NCBI GenBank assembly: GCA_009779515.1
Contig: WREE01000019.1
Span: 1-19,183 of the forward strand
DNA from: Symbiobacteriaceae bacterium
GTDB taxonomy: Bacteria; Bacillota; JAAYKD01; WRDA01
Direction: 5' to 3'
DNA: 19,183 nucleotides
Part shown: positions 6,696 through 15,000 of the stretch, piece after piece
Layout: each line of letters starts with the position of its first letter
Position numbering within the stretch: the stretch's first letter is position 1
Notes under the pieces: generated by a model
Database searches by the model: none
What the model was told of the DNA's origin: nothing
The model's input: only the letters and a program-made list of their open reading frames with translations
Translations under genes and position numbers: made by a program

Positions 6696-7997
6696 TTAGA
6701 CTATCCGACGGGTATCGGCACCGTTACTGAAGACCGGCAGCACATATTCTCGCTCCGAGAGCCCTACCCCGGTGATAGGGCTCACCCCACTATGCAGGAA
6801 GCAGGCACGGGTTAGAGCCCCTTTACCGTAGCGTTCCCGAAGGGCATCGACGGCTCGGTCCAGCAAGTGGTGTTTGGTTTCACTTTCGAAGAGGCTGAGT
6901 TGAGTATCGCTATTGTCACTGCATTCGGAAACTCGCACGGCAAAGTTGCGCAATGCTCTCTTGCCGTCCCAAATTTCGTCAAGGAGCTGCAGAGCTATGT
7001 CGTAAATGTCCATAGTGCTGCTGATACTCCGGTTCAACTTCCGTTGGTGGCTCTCGCCACCGTAACCTAAATGAGTGTAATCGGAGTTAGCGTAACGGAT
7101 CCCCACCTCTACCACCCTGCCGGCAAGAGCGGCGCCCCTGAGTCTTAAGCCCACGCACTCGCAGAGGGAGAGCAGGTGTAGGGCGGCATCCTGGCGATCG
7201 ACGACATCATACCAGATAGTGGAGGAGTTGCCTACTCCCTTCTGGTGCAGCATGGCTTTGAAGGCGGTCATGATACCATCAGCTAAGCCGTTGGCATACT
7301 CCCAGAGCAGCCGACCGTGGCTTTTCATATGGTGCTGCAAAATAGCAGGTTCCATTTGAGCCAACTCCCCGATGGTGGAGATACCCAGAGCCTTCAGCTT
7401 CATGGTACTGGCAGGTCCGCAGTAAAAAAGCTCTTCTACCGGCAGCGGCCACATTTTGGCTTGTATCTCCTCGGGAAAAAGAGTGGTGGTAGCATCAGGC
7501 TTTTTCATGTCGGAACCCATTTTAGCTAAGAGAAAGTTACTGGAGAGACCCACCGAAACGGTAAACCCGAGTTCCTCTTTGATACGTCGGCGTATCTCAT
7601 TGCATTGCGCCAAAGGGTCTTGCCATATAAGCTGCATGCCGGTGAGATCGATAAAGAGTTCATCGATGCTGTAGACCAGCACCCGGTCGCTATATTCCCG
7701 CACCAACTCTACCAGAGCGGCCGAACAGCGGGTATACAACTCTGCATCGGGCTGAATAATTTTTAAATGGGGACACTTTTTAACCGCCTGCCACACCAGC
7801 TCCGCGGTTTGGATGCCATATTTTTTGGCCGGAATACTCTTAGCCAGAACTATGCCATGGCGAGTTTCCGGGTTACCTCCTACGACGCTGGGGATAGTAC
7901 GGTAGTCAATATCGGATGCGCCGGTGCGCAAAGCCTCAACAGCGCTCCAGGAAACGTAAGCCGAGTTGACATCCACATGAGCAATATAGTTTTTCAT
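6696..7997 (-). CDS. dinB: Y-family translesion DNA polymerase (DinB-type)
   Basis: This error-prone polymerase copies past DNA lesions. Of 433 residues, the palm carries the catalytic acids D9 (HVDVNSAY) and D112/E113 (VYSIDELFID). Y14 occupies the steric-gate position that excludes ribonucleotides. A helix-hairpin-helix follows near residues 195-230 (GPASTMKLKALGISTIGELAQ), then the little-finger domain. QLSLF at 366-370 is a clear sliding-clamp-binding motif. The C-terminal extension after it (about 60 residues) is of unknown role. The variant N-terminus DVNSAYVSW and the phrase GIVLAKSIPAKKYGI fit a clostridial DinB subclade. A good promoter lies upstream at 8104-8133. No LexA-type operator is evident, so SOS control is not shown. 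Confidence 0.92.
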   Translation of the reverse strand: MKNYIAHVDVNSAYVSWSAVEALRTGASDIDYRTIPSVVGGNPETRHGIVLAKSIPAKKYGIQTAELVWQAVKKCPHLKIIQPDAELYTRCSAALVELVREYSDRVLVYSIDELFIDLTGMQLIWQDPLAQCNEIRRRIKEELGFTVSVGLSSNFLLAKMGSDMKKPDATTTLFPEEIQAKMWPLPVEELFYCGPASTMKLKALGISTIGELAQMEPAILQHHMKSHGRLLWEYANGLADGIMTAFKAMLHQKGVGNSSTIWYDVVDRQDAALHLLSLCECVGLRLRGAALAGRVVEVGIRYANSDYTHLGYGGESHQRKLNRSISSTMDIYDIALQLLDEIWDGKRALRNFAVRVSECSDNSDTQLSLFESETKHHLLDRAVDALRERYGKGALTRACFLHSGVSPITGVGLSEREYVLPVFSNGADTRRIV

Positions 7998-8025
7998 ATC
8001 CTTGCCTCATCTCGCCTTTAACGAT

Positions 8026-8084
8026 CTACCCACCGGAGGACGGGTAGCCTGGCATGTGCAGGGCACCAAAAGCAGTTGCTACCC
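8026..8084 (-). promoter_or_regulatory. Leader of the polymerase gene with alternative stems
   Basis: On the minus strand the order is GGGTAGC (8084-8078), GCTACCC (8048-8042), GGGTAG (8031-8026). The middle segment can pair with either neighbour, an arrangement typical of attenuators. The third segment lies about 30 nt before the ATG at 7997. There is no poly-U run after either hairpin, so any effect would be on translation or mRNA stability. Low certainty. Confidence 0.35.
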
Positions 8085-8103
8085 TCGACATATTTGCAGT
8101 TAT

Positions 8104-8133
8104 AGTATAGCATTAGCCCTATGATAGTGTCAA
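8104..8133 (-). promoter_or_regulatory. Sigma-70-type promoter for the Y-family polymerase gene
   Basis: Minus-strand TTGACA (8133-8128), a perfect -35, is followed after 18 nt by TATACT (8109-8104). Transcription would begin near 8097 and give a leader of about 100 nt before the ATG at 7997. It overlaps whatever promoter serves the divergent TetM-like gene; no comparably good plus-strand promoter is visible in 7998-8228. Confidence 0.7.
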
Positions 8134-8228
8134 GAAGAACCGTTGCCACCAGGCAGGCAGGAGTTTGGCGCCTTTCCCGTGAATCCCCTGTCGGATGCCC
8201 AAAGCTGTGGCGCAAGGAGGATTATTTA

Positions 8229-10112
8229 TTGCAGAATATCCGCAATATTGGTATTTTTGCTCATGTCGATGCTGGCAAAACTACGCTCACCGAGCAAATA
8301 TTGCTGCATACTGGCGCTATTCGCACGGCGGGACGGGTAGATAGTGGCAACACCACCACCGATAGCCTGACAGTGGAAAAGCAGCGGGGTATCTCCGTGC
8401 GCTCCGGCACCGTTTGTGTGCAGCACCAAGATACTCTTATCCGCATTATCGACACACCGGGACACGTGGATTTTTCCCACGAAGTGGAAACCGCCTTGCT
8501 GGCAGTGGATGGAGCTGTCCTGGTGGTTTCGGCAGTGGAAGGGGTTCAAGCTCAAACCGCCGTCATTTATCGGGTGCTGACCAACCTCGGTTTGCCCCTT
8601 ATCGTTTTCATCAACAAAATAGACCGTGCCGGAGCTGATATTGCCAAAGTTATGGGAGAGCTGGCTGCTCTTATCCCTTACCCTATTCTTATGGAGCAAG
8701 GCGCCGCGAGCTTAGTCGACCAACTCACAGTTCTTGACGACCCTCTGCTGGCACTGGCGGTTGAGAGTGACTCTCCCCTAACCACCGCTGCCATAGTAGG
8801 AGCAGCCGCTCGTATCTGTCGCAGCCGCCAGGGAGTTCCTGTCTACTCCGGGGCAGCCCTTAAAGGAGTGGGGGTTAGGGAACTGCTTGATGCGGTGGTC
8901 AACTGCCTGCCGCCGCCGGAAGATGCCGGTGAGCTCTCGATTGCCGCTTATCACGTGCGCCGCGTCGGTGAAGAGCGCCAAGTTTCCCTGCGCGTCTTTG
9001 GCGGCGAGCTAACTTTGGGAGCTGTCGAGGAGTTCGGGAGGGTGCGCCGCCTACGGATTCGCACCCCTACGGGGGAGCAAAATGTAGCGGTTTTGCAAAG
9101 AGGTGATATTGGGGTAGCTGTAGGGTTGGAGGGGCTGCGAGCCGGCATGTGGCTGGGAACCAGGGTTAAGGGGAAGGTGGATATGGCAACACCAGTCCTG
9201 AGAGCCCAGGTAGTCCCCCAGAAGGAAGGGGAACTTCCTGCTCTCATTGCTGCTTTAGAGAAAATGCACGATGAAACCGCCAACCTCTACCCCACTTTTG
9301 AACCTCGCTCCCGACGCCTTCATATCCGCACCATGGGTGAGATCCACCAACAAATTCTCGAACAAACCTTGCTAGACGACCATCACATAGCTGCTACCCT
9401 GATGCCGCCGGAAGTCCTGTACCGGGAAACTCCTTTAGGAGTGGGTTACGGTGCGGTAGATATGTGGGGCGCTCCCTGGCGAGCCAGAGCTTCCTTTCGG
9501 GTGGAACCGGGAGCGCGAGGTAGTGGCGTGGTCTTTGTCTCGGAAACCCATGTGGATGAATTGCCGTTAAAATATCAACTGGATATCGAAAAAAATGTCT
9601 ATTCTTCCTTACAGGAAGGTTTAAGCGGCTGGCCTACTACCGATATTGTCGTTACCCTTACCGCTGGACAAGGTTCATGGCTTAGCTGGGGAGGAGAGAG
9701 TTCTCGTTTTGGTCCAGTGGTGCCCCTAGGCCTTTTTGCCGCACTACAGGAAGCTGGGATCATCTTTTTAGAGCCGGTCTATAGCTTTATCGCTCAGGTG
9801 GAGGAAGGAGCAGCTGGCGCCTTGCTCTATGAGCTTTCGTTAGCACGCGCTACTTGTGAACCTACCCTCTACGAACGAGGGACGGCTACCCTGCGAGGGC
9901 TGGTGCCGGTGGGAACATCCCAACGCTTTGCAGCCAAAGTGATGGAGCTTTCCCGCGGCTACGGACTGTGGCGCACGGAACCGGCAGGGTACTATCCGGC
10001 GCCACCAGGTGTAGGAGCAGCTATTCCACGCACCACTCCCGATCCTACCAACCGCCAGCTTTTCATCGACTTTATCACCGGTCGTTCTCAAAGAGTAGAA
10101 AGAAGCCCCTGA
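8229..10112 (+). CDS. TetM/EF-G-like translational GTPase (ribosomal protection family)
   Basis: The 627-residue protein has the size and domain order of TetM/TetO ribosomal protection proteins, which are EF-G relatives that bind the ribosome and can displace tetracycline. GTPase motifs are G1 AHVDAGKT (11-18), DTPGH (75-79) and NKID (129-132), plus the RGISV switch I region. EF-G-like domains II-V follow. The start is the TTG at 8229, because AAGGAGG (8214-8220) lies 8 nt upstream and MQNIRNIGIFAHVDAG aligns with the MKIINIG start of TetM. The frame is open back to an ATG at 8121 without a binding site. The C-terminal domain differs clearly from TetM, so drug resistance is not certain and a housekeeping ribosome-associated role is possible. 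The last codons and the TGA lie in a dispersed repeat. Confidence 0.88.
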   Translation: MQNIRNIGIFAHVDAGKTTLTEQILLHTGAIRTAGRVDSGNTTTDSLTVEKQRGISVRSGTVCVQHQDTLIRIIDTPGHVDFSHEVETALLAVDGAVLVVSAVEGVQAQTAVIYRVLTNLGLPLIVFINKIDRAGADIAKVMGELAALIPYPILMEQGAASLVDQLTVLDDPLLALAVESDSPLTTAAIVGAAARICRSRQGVPVYSGAALKGVGVRELLDAVVNCLPPPEDAGELSIAAYHVRRVGEERQVSLRVFGGELTLGAVEEFGRVRRLRIRTPTGEQNVAVLQRGDIGVAVGLEGLRAGMWLGTRVKGKVDMATPVLRAQVVPQKEGELPALIAALEKMHDETANLYPTFEPRSRRLHIRTMGEIHQQILEQTLLDDHHIAATLMPPEVLYRETPLGVGYGAVDMWGAPWRARASFRVEPGARGSGVVFVSETHVDELPLKYQLDIEKNVYSSLQEGLSGWPTTDIVVTLTAGQGSWLSWGGESSRFGPVVPLGLFAALQEAGIIFLEPVYSFIAQVEEGAAGALLYELSLARATCEPTLYERGTATLRGLVPVGTSQRFAAKVMELSRGYGLWRTEPAGYYPAPPGVGAAIPRTTPDPTNRQLFIDFITGRSQRVERSP

Positions 10113-10138
10113 ACTGCGTTAACCCGGAGAATGATAGA
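10093..10138. repeat. Dispersed repeat copy 2, overlapping the 3' end of the TetM-like gene
   Basis: This aligns with 730-771: GAGTAGAA, four extra bases (AGAA), then 34 bases without gaps, of which 27 are identical by my count, including TGAACTGCGTT and ATGATAGA. The TGA at 10110-10112 and the preceding few codons are inside it. The palindromic right arm seen in copy 1 is missing. The remaining spacer to the next gene (10139-10255) holds no feature I can name. Confidence 0.7.
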
Positions 10139-10255
10139 GCATAACAATTTTCCCTGGAAGGTTTTTTATATCCGGCGAAGGAATATCGTCTGAGAGCAAA
10201 GGACGGTAGTTCCTCAAACCGTTAGCCTGGCAAGAGAAAGGCAGGAAAACGCCAT

Positions 10256-11083
10256 ATGTATACTATAAAAAATTTGGAGCAGGTTAGCTTTACCGCCATG
10301 GCCGAAACCTGGACTTTGGCTTTCTCCGACTACATGGTGCCTATGCAGATGAGTCCGGAACGCCTGGAAAACTATTTTACTGTCAGCGGCGTGGTGAAAG
10401 CTCTTTCCTTTGGCGCTTTTTCTGAAGACCAGTTAGTGGGCTTACTTATTAACTCCATCGACCAGGTGCAAGGCGAAAGAGTTGCCTACGATGCTATGAC
10501 CGGGGTAGTCCCAGAACATCGGCGTAAGGGGGTTTTTACTCGCCTCTTCCAACATACCAGGGAGAGTCTAAGCCAGGTTGGCATTACCAAATACTTCCTG
10601 GAAGTAGTTACCACCAACGAAACCGCCTATAATATTTATCGTAAAATTGGCGGCACGATTGTCCGGGAACTCACCTTTCTCAGCGGTCGCATCGATAACC
10701 AGGAGTATAACTTGGGGCATGTGCAGATAGCTCCTTTAGCCGATTTTGCCACCTCTGACGAAATTGCCCTCTACCAACCTACCTTTAGCAACCGCCTGGT
10801 AGCTTTAAGACGCAGTAGCAACGACTACAGTGTGGCTTACTTGGCAGAAGGAGCAGACAGCCCCGCCGTAGTTTTTTCTTCCCGGGGGGCTATAGCCCAA
10901 ATACGCTACAATAGCGAGGCTCAGCGGGAACAGTTAGGAGCCATTCTCTTTTATATTTCGCAAAATTGTCAAACTTTACGAGTTTCTAATGTGCCCCTGT
11001 CGGAAGAGTTACTGGTCGCCGAGCTTCACCGTTTAGGTTTTACCCCCGTAGTCAACCAATACGAGATGTGCATTCAGTTTTAA
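10256..11083 (+). CDS. GNAT-family N-acetyltransferase
   Basis: A 275-residue cytoplasmic protein whose first half is a GNAT domain. Acetyl-CoA-binding motif A reads VVPEHRRKGVFTRLF (84-98), matching the R-x-x-G pattern except that the usual final Gly/Ala is Phe. Motif B NETAYNIYRKIGG (121-133) follows. The second half (about 145-275) looks like a further degenerate GNAT-like half. Substrate is unknown: an amine, amino acid or protein N-terminus are all possible. AGGA (10243-10246) lies 9 nt before the ATG. The comB start is 39 bp after the stop with no terminator between, so they are probably co-transcribed. Confidence 0.85.
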   Translation: MYTIKNLEQVSFTAMAETWTLAFSDYMVPMQMSPERLENYFTVSGVVKALSFGAFSEDQLVGLLINSIDQVQGERVAYDAMTGVVPEHRRKGVFTRLFQHTRESLSQVGITKYFLEVVTTNETAYNIYRKIGGTIVRELTFLSGRIDNQEYNLGHVQIAPLADFATSDEIALYQPTFSNRLVALRRSSNDYSVAYLAEGADSPAVVFSSRGAIAQIRYNSEAQREQLGAILFYISQNCQTLRVSNVPLSEELLVAELHRLGFTPVVNQYEMCIQF

Positions 11084-11122
11084 GGGTATTTAACTTTAGG
11101 TCACCACGCGAGGAGAATATAT

Positions 11123-11845
11123 ATGCAACTACAAGTTACTGCAAGCGCCGCTGAGGCTGCTTACCTTGACCTGAGTGCTGCTACGGCTGTAGTTATCGAT
11201 GTGCTGAGAGCAACTACCGTAATTACTACCGCCATCCATAACGGTGCTCAGGCAATCTACCCCACCGTGGAGGTGGAAGAGGCGATAACTCTGGCTGGGC
11301 TAATCCGGCAACAACACCCCCAGGCTCAAGTCTTGCTGGGTGGTGAACGGGGCGCCAAGCTTATTCCCGGCTTCGACCTTGCCAACTCCCCTTGGGAATA
11401 CACCGCCGCCAAGGTAGCCGCAACGCATATCGTCATTACTACCAGCAACGGTACCCGAGCACTCCACGAAGCCCAAAGAGCCAGTGCTGTGTGGATTGGC
11501 AGCTTGCTCAATGCCGCTGCCGTAGCCCAAACTCTTGCCTCCTGTCACCAGGTTACCCTTATCTGTTCCGGCACAGCTAACCTTTTAGACATCTCTGACT
11601 GTCTGGCAGCTGGTGCCATTATCCATGAGCTGCAGTCGGCAGGTGTCACCCCGGTGATGAACGATCTGGCCTTAATCTGCCAAAACTACTTCCAACCCGA
11701 GAGCTATCAGCAGCGCCTTTACGCCTCCCTCCACGGACAGAGGTTAATTGCTCTAGGGCTAGATGCCGACCTACGCTACTGTGGTCAACTAAATATAATC
11801 AACACCGTGCCTTTCTACGATGGCACAAAAATTACCAGTGTTTAG
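11123..11845 (+). CDS. comB: 2-phosphosulfolactate phosphatase family protein (ComB-like)
   Basis: ComB removes phosphate from 2-phosphosulfolactate, an early step toward coenzyme M in methanogens and toward sulfolactate in some bacteria; the enzyme is Mg-dependent and cytoplasmic. The 240-residue protein has the family signatures VVIDVLRATTVI (D26, R29), LLGGERG (71-77), GFDLANSP (83-90), TTSNGTRAL (106-114) and CSG (148-150). AGGAGA (11111-11116) lies 6 nt before the ATG. No comA or comC is present in the window, so the physiological substrate in this host is open. The TAG stop may be formed by an IS630 insertion junction: TA would be the target site and G the first base of the element. Confidence 0.9.
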   Translation: MQLQVTASAAEAAYLDLSAATAVVIDVLRATTVITTAIHNGAQAIYPTVEVEEAITLAGLIRQQHPQAQVLLGGERGAKLIPGFDLANSPWEYTAAKVAATHIVITTSNGTRALHEAQRASAVWIGSLLNAAAVAQTLASCHQVTLICSGTANLLDISDCLAAGAIIHELQSAGVTPVMNDLALICQNYFQPESYQQRLYASLHGQRLIALGLDADLRYCGQLNIINTVPFYDGTKITSV

Positions 11846-12080
11846 TGTCGTATAATCACTAAATCTAGATTGAATACTTGCTTTTGTTTAATAACCGGAT
11901 ATAGTCCCTTGAGTCGGATACAAGCATCGTTGTTAGTAAACTGCCAGTCTATATGCTGGCATTCATCATTTCGACGTGGCTTTCTCTTGGTCATTGGAAT
12001 AGCATCTTAGACCTCATCAAGCATCTGGCGAGGCATCTCATCCATACAAACCAATGGATAAAAAGGGTCGGAGGTAATTG
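11842..12080 (-). pseudogene. Fossil of an IS630-family transposase
   Basis: Read on the minus strand in one frame from about 12080, the spacer encodes TSDPFYPLVCMDEMPRQML, then DEV, an in-frame TAA, DAIPMTKRKPRRNDE, and then QHIDWQFTNNDACIRLKGLYPVI. The first block matches the region around the first catalytic Asp of IS630-type transposases (VCMDE-P-QLL-EVR--PM-PG-P-R). The last block matches their C-terminus (DWQFTTDDARIKLKRLYP). Everything between, including the other two catalytic acids, is deleted. The frame runs on to a TAA at 11842-11844. GTGTCGTATAATCAC from 11845 may be the terminal inverted repeat, with TA at 11843-11844 as target site. The other end is lost. A TGCCAG/CTGGCA hairpin (11942-11961) lies inside. 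Recognition is from memory of the family. Confidence 0.75.
11878..11905 (+). promoter_or_regulatory. Possible promoter for the large secreted-protein gene
   Basis: TTGCTT (11878-11883), a 16-nt spacer, then TATAGT (11900-11905). It lies within the transposase fossil and would give a leader of about 185 nt before the ATG at 12097. A motif match only; no better candidate is visible between 11846 and 12096. Confidence 0.25.
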
Positions 12081-12096
12081 AATGGAGGACGCGCTT

Positions 12097-15000
12097 ATGA
12101 AACCAATACTGTCACGAAATGTATGCAAACGGGTGCTGTCTCTTTTTTTAGTTTTGGTTATGTTTAGCAGCACATTTGCCACCCTACCAGCCGCGGCGTA
12201 TGCCAATGAAGGCGAACAAATTCCGGGCAGTATGGCAACAGAGGCCAGCGCCAACTTCACTACTGGTGGCGCCGATTACAACACCCTGGGGGAAGCGGCT
12301 GCCGCCGTGTCTGAAGGTGGTACCATTTATATGCTACAGGATGTAACCCTGCGGGATGAGACTGACCAACCGCCAAACATTATATTGCTCAGTGAGAACA
12401 AAACCTATACTGTAGATTTCAACAACCACACTCTAACGAGGACCAACTACCATACAGGCGCTGTTTTAGCTGTTACCGCCGGCAAGGTCACCCTGCAAAA
12501 CGGCATTATTATTGCAGATGGTCTGGAAGGGATTGCCCTTGTAGCAGACAGCGGAAGCCAGGTGACCCTAGACAATATCACCGCTGACGCCAGCCTGGGT
12601 AATGCCACACTTTACGGTCTGGCTGTGTGGGTGAGGCAAAACAGCACACTGTCCATTTTGAGCGGCTCCTATACCGGCAGCGATAACTCCGTTTATGTGC
12701 TGAGCGGTAGAGCCACCATAACAGCAGGGACTTTCAGCTGCACAAGCAACCTCTCCGGGGACGGTTGTTTAAGCGGCAATATAGTCTTAGCTCCCGACTC
12801 CTTTGCTGATGTGGAGAATTGGCTGGGCAACGCCAAAAAAGTATCTGTCACCAGCGGCGCGGTACTGTATGCTTCCATATTGCCCGCAAATCTGTTACTG
12901 GATGCGATAACGGAGTACACTTTGACGCTGACACCCACATCAACCATGACCATTGCTCCGGGGGATACCCTAGAGCTGGCTGTGGATGACGGCACCGCTT
13001 TGGGCAAAGCCGACTTCATTTACACAGTTGCGGATAACGCAGATATATTAGTTGCGGCTGACGCACCGGGCCATGTTCGGCTCACATTCACCCAAACCAC
13101 GCAGATTACCCCTTCCGGTATGTCCATAACCCTGTCCGGTGTCAAAAACCCGTCTCTGGAGTCTCAAGCCTGGTCTATTGTACCAACAGTAAAGCTGCTG
13201 CAGAGCGGTATATATGTAGCACAGTCTCAAGCTATGGACACGGTGAACTACCAGGTTGACCTCAGCGGAACCACCATTACCGTCGATAACCAGGTGGCGG
13301 GTTCGATTGCTACTTATACTGCGTATCTGGCTCCTGAACCTTCCATAAATTTTGATATTTCAGGTTTCCAGCTTGTCATGAGCGTACCCGGTTCATCCGT
13401 GTTAGACGACGACACAGTGGGAATTACCACCACCATGGCCCTTAGCAGCGGTATTCCTACGTATTCGTCATACATACTAAGGGGACATTGGGATGGCACA
13501 TGCGCTATGGACATTCGCAGTGATCGTATCCTTAAAGAGGCTTCCCTCTCCCTGCGACTCCGCAGCCCCTTAGCGGAGATTGTGAATGTGACAGTGCAAC
13601 TGCTTAATCGGCAGAACAAAGTAGTGGGGGAAGCAGTTGTCCCGGTAAAGTTAGCCTTGGAGACAGGCCTCCGCGTGCAAAACCAAAAAATAAATGCTTC
13701 ACCTGACATCTGCGGTATATTAAACCCCACCGCCACATTGTCTGTAGATGTAACCGACATAGATGGGAACAGGCTTGCAGGAACTCATTATCCAATTAGT
13801 ATCAGCGTGGACAGCGACCTCCCCTTAGGGGAAATGCTTATACTTAACGGATGTCAAATGCCTGTGAGAGCCTATTTCGACCCGGACGGTAGTATGACAT
13901 ACCAAATTGTTAGCGTCAGGACAGCGTCGGGAGAACATCCGTCCGGGGTAACCAACGCTGTTGTAACCCTCAGTCAGGGATCATGGATGGAAACAGTAGA
14001 CCTTAAGATTATCTGGCCGGAGATATATGAAGTAAAGGGCAAGGTAGTTTCATATACAGGCGAACCCGAGGCGTTCGCCACAGTTTACAACGGTGAGTAC
14101 GGAACACAAACCAACGCCGACGGTTCATTTACTATGTATACAGCACGACCTTTGCAGGATTTTGACCTCAATATAACCAGCAAAGGAATTTCAAAGGTTT
14201 TTACCATCGCTGCCGTAGACTGCACCTTGGCCGGCGCCACCTACACCCTTAACTCCAACCTTGTTGTAGAACGCCCTCCGTATGTAGCAGTGGAAGTGCT
14301 GTTCAAGGGAACAGCCAGCGAACCGGATGCGATAGCCAATAACATCGGTTATGGCTTTTTTTACCTGGAATACAGGGACAAACATTACCTTCCCCAGTAT
14401 ATAGAATACCGTGACGGCATATCGTTTATTTTGTTTGACGCCCCAGACGCTGCGCTCAGAGGGGAAGGGACACTGTATATTTATTGTCCTTACGGATCGA
14501 AAACAGTAGCGTTTAGTATTCCACCGAGTCAGAGCATAGGGGATAAAATAACTGTCATCTTTAATGTACCGGCTGCAGTAGTCGCCAATGTTGTCGGATT
14601 CCGCTATTATGTTATGGGCATCTATGACGCGGAGGGAAAGATTGCTGGTAAACGGGAATACCGGGATTCGATTAACCCTCCCACATTCGGAGATAACGCC
14701 GAATATCCCTACGGAATGTATACGCTGGTATTTATGGACGGCAACCTTGCCGGTGTCATGCCCCATACCCTGGAAGAATACGATCGCTATGGGTTTGTTG
14801 AAGGTGTCACTTACGCGAAATACGAATTCAACGCCGTTCCCGGAGCGTATTTCAACCAGTCTCCCATAGTTCCCTACTTAGATACGGCGTTCAACGTAAT
14901 CTGGAACGAAACCCGCCTCTCGGTTACTAACACCCTTCCCTACGGTGAAGGTGCGGTCAGCCTGGCGGCAAGAGTAAAGCTGGTGTCCGGCTGGCCTAGG

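Noticed and set aside
8018..8215. Minus-strand reading frame of 65 codons upstream of the polymerase gene
   Set aside because: It spans the promoter and leader of the polymerase gene and has no convincing start site.
8121..8228. N-terminal extension of the TetM-like protein from the ATG at 8121
   Set aside because: No binding site before 8121, overlap with the divergent promoter, and a perfect AAGGAGG before the TTG at 8229 where family homology begins.
8134..8228. TetM-style leader-peptide attenuator
   Set aside because: No short ORF with its own binding site and no terminator hairpin with T-run before the GTPase gene.
11991..12260. Minus-strand reading frame of 89 codons
   Set aside because: It uses a different frame from the IS630 remnant and overlaps the start of the large gene; the transposase similarity lies in another frame.
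14191..14766. Minus-strand reading frame of 191 codons
   Set aside because: Shadow inside the large secreted-protein gene; no binding site and no recognisable motif.
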